A stretch of 15,230 nt of DNA from UBA6078 sp964468685 (GTDB taxonomy: Bacteria; Desulfobacterota; Syntrophia; Syntrophales; UBA2210). The position numbers were made by a program, and so were the translations under genes. Below the pieces are notes generated by a model. That model worked only from the letters and a program-made list of their open reading frames with translations, was not told where the DNA came from and did not search any database. The DNA lies in the NCBI GenBank assembly GCA_964468685.1, contig CAYXUH010000035.1, positions 1 to 15,230 of the forward strand, read 5' to 3'. Of the stretch, positions 7,562 to 14,560 are shown one piece after another; the stretch's first letter is position 1; each line of letters begins with the position of its first letter.

Positions 7562-9390
7562 TGGGTGAAACAGGCATGAACGGTTACATGGGGACCATAC
7601 TGACAATAGATCTGACCAGCAACTCCATAGAGAAAAAATCCCTTGACCCTGCTCTGGCACGAATGTTTCTGGGGGGGAACGGGTTCGCCGCGAAGTTTAT
7701 TCATGACCTCGTCCCCCCCACGGCGGATCCCCTCTCCGAGGAGAATATCGTGGTCTTCGCGACGGGTCCCTTCACCGGATCGCCGGTGTGGGGCACGGGA
7801 CGCGGGCATCTCGCCTCACTGTCGCCCCAGACGGGGATGTTCTGTGATTCCAACTTCGGGGGGAACTTTGCCTCGATGCTGAAGAGGACCGGGTTTGACG
7901 CCGTGATTATCTCGGGCAGGGCCCCGGCACCCGTCTATATCTCGATACATGACGGAGACACGTTTATCAGAGACGCGAAGGACCTGTGGGGAAAGTCCAC
8001 GGGAGATACCCACCGGATGCTGGTCGAACGGGAGGGGACAAGAGTAGAGAGCGCGGTTATCGGACCTGCGGGGGAGAACGGGGTCGTATTTGCCGGCATT
8101 ATGTGCAGCGGTTCGCGGGTGAGCACCGCCGGGAGGGGGGGGATCGGTGCCGTCCTGGGGGCAAAAAATTGCAAGGGGATCGTGGCAGCGGGTACGGGGA
8201 AGACAGGGATTGCCGATCTGGACGCCCTCCGGTCCTGCCTGAAGACCGTGCAATCCGACGTGAGAAAGAAGGCTGAGGCGCTCAGTTCGATGGGGACCCC
8301 CTTTCTGGTGGAGGTAATCAATGCGAGGGGGATGCTCGGGACACACAATAACACGCGGGAGACCTTCGACCACGCGGATGCCATAAGTGGTGAAACCATA
8401 CGGGAGAACTATCAAAAAAAGAGCGTCGCCTGCCGCGGATGTCCCGTGGCGTGCGGCAAGATTGTGTCGGTCCCGCAGGGGGCATTTTCCGGTCGGAACG
8501 TCAAGATGCCGGAATATGAGACCCTCTATGCCATGGGGTCGATGCTTGATAATGATGATATCGTATCGATCTTCAACGGCAACGCCATGTGTGATGAGAT
8601 GGGAATGGATACCATCAGCTTCGGCGTCACCCTCGCCTTTCTCACGGAATGCGCGGAGAGGGGCATCATAGGCGAGGGGGAACTCAAGACAAAGATATCC
8701 TTCGGTGCGTGGGAGAATCTGTCCGAGATAGCGGAGAAGACCGCGCTGCGAGAGGATGGGATCGGCCGGCTCCTCGCCCTCGGTTCCGAGCGACTCTCCA
8801 AGCTGCTCGGCCACGATTCATACAAGCTCCTCTATTCGCGTCAGGGACTTGAGATGGCGGGGCATTCGGCCCGCGCACTGCAGGGTATGGGTCTCGCCTA
8901 CGCAACCTCGACACGCGGCGGGAGTCACCATGATGCGCGTCCCAACTATGTGGATTCGGAGACCGATGGCGGTTTTGACGACCAAGCGCAGTACGGTATC
9001 GACAGCGAACACAATACCGCGATAGGAGATTCCCTTGTTATCTGCCGGTTCATACAGGAGCGGGCGTTCGGGATCCGGCCTACCGATGCGTACATCCCGG
9101 CCTTGCGCTCTGTCACCGGGTGGGACATCGATCTGGGGGAACTGGAGGACATCGGCGAGAGGATATATAATCTGGAGCGCATCATCAATGTGCAGAGGGG
9201 TGCGAATCGCTCGACCTCCATGCTCCCCTACCGTGTCATGCACGAGCCTGTCCCGGATGGTCCGTGCAGGGGCAGATATGTACCAAAGGCTCAGCTGGAC
9301 GGGATGCTGGACAGCTACTACCGGTTGCGAGGATGGGATAGGAATGGTGTGCCCCTGGATGGCACGCTTTCGAGACTGGGCCTTGCATAA
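7561..9390 (+). CDS. Aldehyde:ferredoxin oxidoreductase, tungstopterin type
   Basis: This 609-residue protein matches the AOR family in length and order of parts. The N-terminal domain begins GYMGTILTIDLTSN (9-22). ATGPFTGS (67-74) and the cofactor-binding region with GPAGENGV (168-175) and GRGGIGAVLGAKNCK (191-205) follow. The [4Fe-4S] cluster is bound by C291, C294 and C298 (CRGCPVAC) with C495 (VICRF). E319 in MPEYET and the late motif RGGSHHDA (452-459) are also family features. AOR oxidises aldehydes to carboxylates and reduces ferredoxin, or runs in reverse, in the anaerobic cytoplasm. ATG 7561 overlaps the dehydrogenase stop; an in-frame ATG at 7576 is an alternative. No electron-transfer or MoaD-like partner gene is adjacent, so it may act as a single-subunit AOR. 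The aldehyde presumably comes from the ThDP lyase or the alcohol dehydrogenase. Confidence 0.92.
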   Translation: MGETGMNGYMGTILTIDLTSNSIEKKSLDPALARMFLGGNGFAAKFIHDLVPPTADPLSEENIVVFATGPFTGSPVWGTGRGHLASLSPQTGMFCDSNFGGNFASMLKRTGFDAVIISGRAPAPVYISIHDGDTFIRDAKDLWGKSTGDTHRMLVEREGTRVESAVIGPAGENGVVFAGIMCSGSRVSTAGRGGIGAVLGAKNCKGIVAAGTGKTGIADLDALRSCLKTVQSDVRKKAEALSSMGTPFLVEVINARGMLGTHNNTRETFDHADAISGETIRENYQKKSVACRGCPVACGKIVSVPQGAFSGRNVKMPEYETLYAMGSMLDNDDIVSIFNGNAMCDEMGMDTISFGVTLAFLTECAERGIIGEGELKTKISFGAWENLSEIAEKTALREDGIGRLLALGSERLSKLLGHDSYKLLYSRQGLEMAGHSARALQGMGLAYATSTRGGSHHDARPNYVDSETDGGFDDQAQYGIDSEHNTAIGDSLVICRFIQERAFGIRPTDAYIPALRSVTGWDIDLGELEDIGERIYNLERIINVQRGANRSTSMLPYRVMHEPVPDGPCRGRYVPKAQLDGMLDSYYRLRGWDRNGVPLDGTLSRLGLA

Positions 9391-9414
9391 AGAGGTCCCC
9401 GTGAAAGACAGGAG

Positions 9415-10047
9415 ATGGGGTCAAGAGAGAGACGAGAACGAGAGAAGACACAGAGACGGGAACAGATATTGGATGCGGCGCGCGGGCTGTTGTTCAAGAA
9501 GGGTATCGACGCCACGTCAATGAATCAGATCGCGCGAGACGCGGAGCTGAGTGTCGGCACCCTGTATCTGTATTTCAAAAATAAGGAAAACCTCTTTGCG
9601 GCATTGCAGGAAGAGGGCCTTGACCTCCTCTACACGAAGATACAAGAGGAGAGTGAGCGGGGGGCGCCCCCCCGGGAGAGACTTGAGCGCATGGCGCTTG
9701 CCTATCTCGATTTTAGTGAGGAACACCGCAAATACTTTGATATCATAAATTATTTTCTTGCCTCTCCGGAGATTGTATTTCCCTCCCGCCTGAAATCCAG
9801 GGTCGACAAACACGCCAAGCGGATCCTTTCGGTCATTGAAACCGTCCTGAAGGAGGGTGTTGTGAAGGAGACAGACGAGAGAGAGATACGACGCCTAGCG
9901 ATCGTCTACTGTTCAACCCTCCATGGGATGCTGCAGTTCAAGAAATTACGAAACACCGTCCTGCATGATGAAGATTTTCGGGATCTCTACCGATACAGTG
10001 TTGGCTGTATCATCAGCTCTGAGCTGTTTCACCCCCCAAAGGGATAG
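9415..10047 (+). CDS. TetR/AcrR-family transcriptional repressor
   Basis: This 210-residue regulator has the TetR N-terminal DNA-binding domain. QILDAARGLLFKKGIDATSM (17-36) leads into the helix-turn-helix IARDAELSVGTLYLYFKNKENLF (in the range 39-61). The remainder is the variable helical ligand and dimerisation domain. It lies 24 bases after the AOR gene on the same strand and closes the cluster. Its own start context is odd, with GGAG directly touching the ATG, so it may rely on coupling to upstream translation and be made at low level. It is the obvious candidate to bind the palindrome at 2481-2495 and release on binding a substrate or acyl-CoA intermediate. The highly charged first 15 residues are common in the family. 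Confidence 0.92.
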   Translation: MGSRERREREKTQRREQILDAARGLLFKKGIDATSMNQIARDAELSVGTLYLYFKNKENLFAALQEEGLDLLYTKIQEESERGAPPRERLERMALAYLDFSEEHRKYFDIINYFLASPEIVFPSRLKSRVDKHAKRILSVIETVLKEGVVKETDEREIRRLAIVYCSTLHGMLQFKKLRNTVLHDEDFRDLYRYSVGCIISSELFHPPKG

Positions 10048-10136
10048 AGACGCTTCACGTACCGTGCCGCGGGGTATGAAACCTTTTCCCCTTCGTGCAA
10101 GCAAGAGATAGCGAAACCATATTGCACCGGTGGGAG

Positions 10137-10177
10137 CAACATTGTTCTGTTGTCAACATTGTTCTCAACATTGTTCT
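10137..10177 (+). repeat. Three direct copies of CAACATTGTTCT upstream of pdxS
   Basis: The 12-mer CAACATTGTTCT occurs exactly at 10137-10148, 10154-10165 and 10166-10177. The first two are separated by GTTGT and the last two abut, so the starts are 17 and 12 bases apart. Each holds the dyad AACA-T-TGTT. The third copy overlaps the -35 of the predicted pdxS promoter, a good place for regulator binding. PdxR (MocR type) regulators of pdxST elsewhere recognise direct repeats, but no pdxR is visible here. An inverted exact copy lies at 5087-5098. Confidence 0.75.
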
Positions 10178-10205
10178 TGACGGGCGAAGTGGTTTTCACT
10201 AACAT
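10177..10205 (+). promoter_or_regulatory. Predicted pdxST promoter
   Basis: TTGACG (10177-10182, five of six to consensus) and TAACAT (10200-10205, four of six) are separated by 17 bases. Transcription would begin near 10212, about 55 bases before the pdxS ATG. The third CAACATTGTTCT repeat runs into the -35. Confidence 0.5.
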
Positions 10206-10267
10206 AGCTGGATAGTAGCTCCGCAGGGGCTGGTTTTCGGTTGCGAGCGGAGTATCACGGGAGGTGT

Positions 10268-11155
10268 ATGAAAGTGGACAAAAAGAGATATGAACTGAAT
10301 GTCCAATTGGCCCAGATGTTGAAGGGCGGAGTTATTATGGACGTTGTCAGTGTAGAACACGCACAGATCGCCCAAGAGGCAGGGGCCGTTGCGGTTATGG
10401 CCCTTGAGCGTGTTCCCTCGGATATTCGCAAGGAGGGTGGAGTCGCCCGCATGTCCGACCCCGAACTCATTGCACAGATCAAAGAGGCGGTATCGATACC
10501 GATCATGGCCAAGGCGCGCATCGGCCATTTTGTCGAGGCCCAGCTTCTTGAGGCCCTGAAGATAGATTATATTGACGAGAGCGAGGTCCTGACCCCCGCG
10601 GACGAGGAGTACCATATCGATAAAACCCGATTCGCGATTCCCTTCGTATGCGGGGCGCGGAATCTGGGTGAGGCCCTGCGACGCATAGCCGAAGGGGCGG
10701 CCATGATCCGCACCAAGGGTGAAGCGGGGACGGGAAACGTGGTTGAGGCAGTTCGCCACATCCGGACGGTGAACCGTGAAATCAGACAACTCGTCAATAT
10801 GCCGGTGGAGGAGGTCACCCCTTTCGCCAAGGCAAACGGGTTTCCCTATGAACTTGCGCTCCAGGTTCGTAAGCTGGGCAGGCTGCCTGTCGTGAACTTT
10901 GCGGCGGGGGGTATCGCGACGCCTGCGGATGCGGCACTGATGATGCAACTGGGGTGCGACGGGATATTCGTCGGATCCGGGATCTTCAAGTCGGAAGACC
11001 CGGCAAAGCGCGCCAGGGCAATCGTCAAGGCGACGGCATATTACAACGATCCGGCAAAGGTCCTTGAGGCATCGATGGGACTGGGGAGCGCCATGCCGGG
11101 GATCGAGATCTCCGATATTCCGGAGGCACAGATACTGGCAACGCGTGGATGGTAA
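10268..11155 (+). CDS. pdxS: Pyridoxal 5'-phosphate synthase lyase subunit PdxS
   Basis: PdxS (Pdx1/SnzP) is 295 residues from the ATG at 10268, which follows GGGAGG; a TTG at 10241 would add nine uncharacteristic residues. It combines ribose 5-phosphate, glyceraldehyde 3-phosphate and ammonia into PLP in the deoxyxylulose-independent route, as a dodecamer with PdxT. Visible hallmarks are D25 (GGVIMDVV), the ribose-5-phosphate-binding lysine K82 (IMAKARIGH) and the second catalytic lysine K150 (IRTKGEAGTG). The C-terminal phosphate-binding region includes NFAAGGIATPADAALMMQLG and VGSGIFKS. The gene overlaps pdxT by seven bases. PLP demand is general metabolism; there is no sign that it belongs to the upstream catabolic cluster apart from the shared 12-mer repeat. 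Confidence 0.97.
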   Translation: MKVDKKRYELNVQLAQMLKGGVIMDVVSVEHAQIAQEAGAVAVMALERVPSDIRKEGGVARMSDPELIAQIKEAVSIPIMAKARIGHFVEAQLLEALKIDYIDESEVLTPADEEYHIDKTRFAIPFVCGARNLGEALRRIAEGAAMIRTKGEAGTGNVVEAVRHIRTVNREIRQLVNMPVEEVTPFAKANGFPYELALQVRKLGRLPVVNFAAGGIATPADAALMMQLGCDGIFVGSGIFKSEDPAKRARAIVKATAYYNDPAKVLEASMGLGSAMPGIEISDIPEAQILATRGW

Positions 11156-11823
11156 CTTCCGCGAGGCAGACAGCGGAACATACTATCGGCGTGCTTGATC
11201 TCCAGGGAGATGTCGCCGAACACCTTGACCATCTGGAACGCCTTGGCATTGACGCCGTTCGGGTAAAGGAATCATCGGATCTTGCACATCTCGCGGGTCT
11301 GATCATGCCAGGGGGTGAAAGTACCTGCCTGGCACGGCTCTTGGACATCTTCGGAATCAAAACCAGTATATTCAATGAGTTTAAGCGCGGCCTGAAACTC
11401 TGGGGAACATGCGCGGGGGCAATCCTTCTCGCCGACAAGGTTGTTGGTGAAGAGCCCTTTCTTTCCCTCATCGATATCGAGATTCAAAGAAACGCCTTCG
11501 GCAGCCAACTGGACAGTTTTGTCTCCGAGGCCCTGATACCCCGTGTGGCACCGAACCCGATGCCCCTCACCTTTATCCGCGCCCCGAAGATTACCCGGGT
11601 CGGCAGGGATGTTGATGTCCTGCTCCAGCAGGATGATTATATCGCGGCTGCGGAAAGCCTCGATGTCCTGGTGACGGTCTTTCACCCCGAGATGACCCCC
11701 TCTCTCGTGTTCCATCGCTATTTTGCCCTGAAGTGCGGCCTCGCACCCTCCATGGATGAGGAATCCACCCTGATCGATTCCACATGGGACAGCAGGAGTT
11801 GGACCCGGTACACCCGTCTTTGA
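11149..11823 (+). CDS. pdxT: Pyridoxal 5'-phosphate synthase glutaminase subunit PdxT
   Basis: PdxT is the class-I glutamine amidotransferase that makes ammonia for PdxS. The 224-residue frame shows IGVLDLQGDVAEH (13-25), the oxyanion region GGEST (55-59), the nucleophile C88 in WGTCAGA, RNAFGSQ (114-120) and the triad H179 and E181 in HPE. It begins inside pdxS (ATGGTAA overlap), ensuring balanced synthesis of the two subunits. Residues from about 197 form a tail some 20-25 residues longer than in typical PdxT of about 190-200 residues (ends WTRYTRL). The N-terminus also carries an extra ten or so residues before the first strand; a later start is possible, but no other good start codon is seen. 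Confidence 0.96.
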   Translation: MVTSARQTAEHTIGVLDLQGDVAEHLDHLERLGIDAVRVKESSDLAHLAGLIMPGGESTCLARLLDIFGIKTSIFNEFKRGLKLWGTCAGAILLADKVVGEEPFLSLIDIEIQRNAFGSQLDSFVSEALIPRVAPNPMPLTFIRAPKITRVGRDVDVLLQQDDYIAAAESLDVLVTVFHPEMTPSLVFHRYFALKCGLAPSMDEESTLIDSTWDSRSWTRYTRL

Positions 11824-11889
11824 AACCAGGGGATTATTGTCTGGAAAAACTGAGCCCTGGTAAGCAGGTCTGTTTACCCCTGCACCCGC

Positions 11890-11923
11890 CTGTATTTCTG
11901 ATGACAGGATACGGTAAATACAG
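11890..11923. promoter_or_regulatory. Inverted repeat around the paaK promoter
   Basis: CTGTATTT (11890-11897) and AAATACAG (11916-11923) are perfect inverted copies separated by 18 bases. They flank the predicted -35 and abut the -10 of the promoter before paaK. The arm centres are 26 bases apart, about two and a half helical turns, which suits two regulator half-sites or a long-loop hairpin. The arrangement is clear; the function is a guess. Confidence 0.4.
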
Positions 11924-11929
11924 TATAAG
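11901..11929 (+). promoter_or_regulatory. Predicted promoter of the paaK-ACT operon
   Basis: ATGACA (11901-11906, five of six to TTGACA) and TATAAG (11924-11929, five of six to TATAAT) are spaced by 17 bases. Initiation near 11936 would leave a leader of about 130 bases before paaK. No clear terminator separates pdxT from this point, so read-through from pdxST may also contribute. Confidence 0.5.
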
Positions 11930-11942
11930 GAGATCAGTAGAA

Positions 11943-12017
11943 ATGGTGGCAAAGAATCTCGGAAAGAGCAATTCCCGAGAAACAATCTGGACCCATATCC
12001 GGAAAAGGTGTGCTTGA
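11943..12017 (+). CDS. Possible 24-residue small ORF ahead of paaK
   Basis: An ATG at 11943 opens a frame of 24 codons (MVAKNLGKSNSRETIWTHIR, then KRCA) ending with TGA. AAGGAG at 11927-11932 lies ten bases upstream, a little far. If the promoter at 11901-11929 is real, transcription would start at about 11936. The ribosome-binding site would then be absent from that transcript, and only read-through RNA could use it. There is no run of one amino acid that would suggest an attenuator. Low support. Confidence 0.2.
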   Translation: MVAKNLGKSNSRETIWTHIRKRCA

Positions 12018-12066
12018 ATATTGGAAAGAAATCGAGGCGCAGTCCCGAAGATGAGGAGGTTACAGT

Positions 12067-13368
12067 ATGATTTTTGACGAGGAGTTCGAAACACTGCCCC
12101 GGGAGGCACTGGAGGCCCTTCAGCTGAAGAGGCTCCAACAGGTGGTCCAGCGTGTCTATCACACGGTGGGTTTCTATAAGCGGGCGTTCGATGAAGCGGG
12201 CGTGGCCCCTGATGACATCCGGACCATGGATGACATGAGGAGACTCCCCTTTACAGTCAAACAGGATCTTCGGGACAATTACCCATTTGGCCTGTTTACT
12301 GTCCCTATGAGCAATATCGTGAGGCTTCACGCTTCATCAGGCACCACCGGCAAACCGACGGTCGTGGGGTATACCCGTAGAGATATCGAAACGTGGTCGA
12401 ATCTGATGGCGCGGTCATTTGTGGCGGCGGGTCTGACCAGCAATGACGTGATACATAACGCTTACGGCTACGGCCTTTTCACGGGCGGGCTTGGCGCCCA
12501 TTATGGTGCGGAGAGACTCGGCGCGAGCGTGATCCCCATGTCCGGCGGAAGCACGAAGAAACAGATCATGATCCTGCAGGATTTCGGACCGACGGCCATC
12601 TGCTGCACCCCCTCATACGCCCTCTACCTCGCGGAGCAAGGGGAAGAGATGGGGGTGGATATGCGGTCTCTCCGATTGAGGGTGGGGATCTTTGGGGCCG
12701 AACCCTGGAGTGAGAGGATGCGGCAGGAGATAGAGGACCGGCTGGGTATCAAGGCACTCAACATTTACGGGCTCTCTGAGATCATAGGCCCCGGCGTTGC
12801 TATCGAATGCGCAGAGGGAAGAAATGGTATGCATATCTTCGAAGATCACTTCATCGTCGAGACGATCAACCCCGTGACAGGGGAAATTGTCCCCTACGGC
12901 GAAACCGGGGAGCTGGTCTTTACCTCCCTCACCAAGGAGGCCTTCCCCCTGATCAGGTACCGGACGAGGGATCTGTCCCGTCTGATGGAGGAGCCGTGCA
13001 AGTGTGGGAGGACCCACGTGCGCATGGACCGTGTATCCGGACGCAGCGACGATATGCTCATCATACGCGGGGTCAATGTGTTCCCGTCGCAGATAGAGAG
13101 CGTTCTTCTCGGAATAGAGGGCCTTGAGCCCCATTATCAGCTTATTGTGGACCGGGAGGGATCATTGGACACCCTGGAAATACACGTTGAGATGAGTGAA
13201 GATCTGTTTTCCGACGAGATCAAGACCCTTCAGAATATCGAGCGGCGCATAACGAAAGATATAAAGGATTATTTTGGCGTTACCGCGAAGGTAAAGCTGG
13301 TCGGATCCAAGAGCCTGGGACGGTCCGAAGGGAAGGCGCAGAGGGTCGTGGACAAACGCGAACTCTAA
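12067..13368 (+). CDS. paaK: Phenylacetate-CoA ligase family protein (PaaK-type, AMP-forming)
   Basis: The protein has 433 residues, the usual size of PaaK-type ligases that activate phenylacetate or related aryl acids to CoA thioesters with ATP. The adenylate-forming motifs are in order: P-loop SSGTTGKPT (90-98), YGLSE (234-238), YRTRD (298-302), the PaaK-type CKCGR (311-315), the hinge GRSDDMLIIRGVNVFP (325-340) and the C-terminal catalytic lysine K423. The start is clear, with GAGGAGGT six bases before the ATG. An ACT-domain gene follows in the same operon, a pairing seen in anaerobes and archaea. There it often accompanies indolepyruvate:ferredoxin oxidoreductase, absent here. It probably salvages aryl acids from aromatic amino acid breakdown. 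A role as CoA ligase for the upstream cluster is possible but unsupported. Confidence 0.92.
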   Translation: MIFDEEFETLPREALEALQLKRLQQVVQRVYHTVGFYKRAFDEAGVAPDDIRTMDDMRRLPFTVKQDLRDNYPFGLFTVPMSNIVRLHASSGTTGKPTVVGYTRRDIETWSNLMARSFVAAGLTSNDVIHNAYGYGLFTGGLGAHYGAERLGASVIPMSGGSTKKQIMILQDFGPTAICCTPSYALYLAEQGEEMGVDMRSLRLRVGIFGAEPWSERMRQEIEDRLGIKALNIYGLSEIIGPGVAIECAEGRNGMHIFEDHFIVETINPVTGEIVPYGETGELVFTSLTKEAFPLIRYRTRDLSRLMEEPCKCGRTHVRMDRVSGRSDDMLIIRGVNVFPSQIESVLLGIEGLEPHYQLIVDREGSLDTLEIHVEMSEDLFSDEIKTLQNIERRITKDIKDYFGVTAKVKLVGSKSLGRSEGKAQRVVDKREL

Positions 13369-13389
13369 CAGCAGGAAGGAGTTTCAGAT

Positions 13390-13821
13390 ATGAAGGTAGA
13401 GCAACTTTCGGTATTTCTTGAGAACAAGCCCGGCGGGCTGGAGCATGTAACCAGGGTACTGGCGGAGGCAGACATCAACATCAGGGCGCTTTCTCTCGCC
13501 GACACCTCGGATTTCGGTATCCTGAGGCTTATTCTTAATGACATAGACTCGGCGGAAAAGGCCCTTCAGGGGGAAGGGTTCACGGTAAGGCGATCCCATG
13601 TCGTTGCAGTGGAAATCCCCGATCGCCCGGGCGGCATGCACAGCATCTCGAAGGTCCTGGCGGGGAACAACATCAACGTTGAATACGCGTACGCCTTTGT
13701 GGAGAGAAGCGGCGAAAACGCGATCATCATATTCAGGTTTGATGATATTGACATGGGGATAAACGTCCTTCTGGAGAACGGGCTCACGGTACTGCCGGGG
13801 GAAAAGGTCTACCGCCTCTAG
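13390..13821 (+). CDS. Tandem ACT-domain protein, putative amino acid sensor
   Basis: This 143-residue protein consists of two ACT domains and nothing else. The first begins QLSVFLENKPGGLEHVTRVL (5-24); the second begins VAVEIPDRPGGMHSISKVL at about residue 72. Each has the Pro-Gly-Gly turn and the following helix where ACT dimers usually bind amino acids. AAGGAG lies eight bases before the ATG, and only 21 bases separate it from paaK. Stand-alone ACT proteins next to paaK are thought to sense an aromatic ligand and modulate the ligase, though the partner is not shown by sequence. There is no catalytic domain. Confidence 0.9.
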   Translation: MKVEQLSVFLENKPGGLEHVTRVLAEADINIRALSLADTSDFGILRLILNDIDSAEKALQGEGFTVRRSHVVAVEIPDRPGGMHSISKVLAGNNINVEYAYAFVERSGENAIIIFRFDDIDMGINVLLENGLTVLPGEKVYRL

Positions 13822-13916
13822 GGTGTTCGGGTGCGATAGAGCACGAACCACCTGCTCGGGAACAAGCACTCCCTCCCCTCCTTCGGCGTCAAGGGATAAA
13901 AATCCCAAAAACCCTA

Positions 13917-13945
13917 TTGACATCGGAAATGTTTGATGTTATTGG
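13917..13945 (+). promoter_or_regulatory. Weak promoter candidate before the RHH-like gene
   Basis: A perfect TTGACA at 13917-13922 is followed after 17 bases by TATTGG (13940-13945), which matches the -10 consensus at only three positions. An imperfect dyad, TTTGATG (13932-13938) with CATCGAA (13946-13952, one G-T pair), spans the -10 and could be an autoregulatory site for the downstream DNA-binding-like protein. Confidence 0.35.
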
Positions 13946-13984
13946 CATCGAACAAGTTCCGTTACAAGCAACGGGGGGAGGTGC

Positions 13985-14374
13985 ATGGGTACAGGAAAAG
14001 AGAGATTGAGAAGGTGGCGGGAGCGAAACAAGGCGGAAGGAAAACAATCTTTTACCATTATGCTATCACGGGAGGCCAAGGACGCCCTGTTCGAAGAGAA
14101 AAAAATGTCAGGGGCAAGTTATTCCGTCATTGTTGAACAAGCCCTCCTGAACTGCAAAAAACAGACTGTTGCCCCCTCTGTAGGTGATCAGATACCGAAG
14201 CGGACCAAGATATTGATAGACGAAGATGGCGTAATCCGGGGAAATATTGAACAGGAAGAAACTCCTAGAAAAAAAATTGTCATCGAGGATGACACTGCCA
14301 CTCAATTGAGCCAGGGGTTCATACCGCGCCTTTTGAAACGATCCAATAACAGGTTCTACAAGTTCAAGAAGTGA
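13985..14374 (+). CDS. Small protein with a predicted ribbon-helix-helix DNA-binding domain
   Basis: The 129-residue protein starts at an ATG after a strong GGGGGGAGG. After a basic N-terminus (MGTGKERLRRWRERNK), residues 20-27 form a short strand (KQSFTIML). Two helices follow at about 29-42 and 45-58 (SYSVIVEQALLNC). This strand-helix-helix order, with a Ser-Tyr-Ser cap on the second helix, is the pattern of CopG/Arc-type ribbon-helix-helix proteins, which bind DNA as dimers. The rest (60-129) is charged, probably partly disordered, and unrecognised; it ends FYKFKK. No toxin gene lies beside it, so a toxin-antitoxin role is not supported. It converges with rarA. The codon pattern is more A-rich than that of its neighbours. 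Confidence 0.7.
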   Translation: MGTGKERLRRWRERNKAEGKQSFTIMLSREAKDALFEEKKMSGASYSVIVEQALLNCKKQTVAPSVGDQIPKRTKILIDEDGVIRGNIEQEETPRKKIVIEDDTATQLSQGFIPRLLKRSNNRFYKFKK

Positions 14375-14560
14375 TGAGCACCCTCCGACCCGGGACAGCA
14401 CACCCACACCCTTTGAAAAACTAAAAACCAAAAGGTAAAGAAGACTTTCTCGTTGCCTATTCCTGTCGGGAACACACCTCCTGCACATTCGGCATCCGGC
14501 CCTCAGAATTTTACAATTCGTCCCCTATCACGCAGAAACGATGAGCCAGATGGAAACCCT
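14375..14560. other. Convergent intergenic region, no feature recognised
   Basis: These 186 bases separate two convergent genes, so a terminator would be expected. Only short weak dyads are present, for example GAATT/AATTC at 14508-14521 in plus-strand terms, and none has a proper GC stem with a U tract. Nothing else is supported here. Confidence 0.5.

Noticed and set aside
7816..8814. Long minus-strand open frame of 332 codons inside the AOR gene
   Set aside because: Antisense to a well-conserved enzyme in GC-rich DNA, where long shadow frames are common; no recognisable protein features.
10137..10177. CRISPR array
   Set aside because: Repeats are only 12 bases and spaced by 0-5 bases with no spacers; no cas genes nearby.
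10217..10237. Hairpin AGCTCC/GGGGCT followed by GGTTTT as an attenuator before pdxS
   Set aside because: Six pairs including a G-U with a four-base U tract is too weak to call; no leader peptide or known PLP riboswitch pattern.
11826..11860. CCAGGG/CCCTGG dyad just after pdxT as its terminator
   Set aside because: The loop is 23 bases and there is no U tract.
11272..12330. Long minus-strand open frame of 352 codons across pdxT and paaK
   Set aside because: It lies opposite two genes with clear family motifs and crosses their intergenic region; its translation matches no family I recognise.
13825..13848. Stem-loop GTTC-GG-GTGC/GCAC-GAAC after the ACT gene as a terminator
   Set aside because: The stem is bulged and no U tract follows on either strand side.
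14472..14488. Minus-strand GCAGGAGGTG ribosome-binding-like site before a frame leading into the RHH gene's antisense
   Set aside because: The frames it could start are short or run antisense to the RHH-like gene and show no protein-like features.
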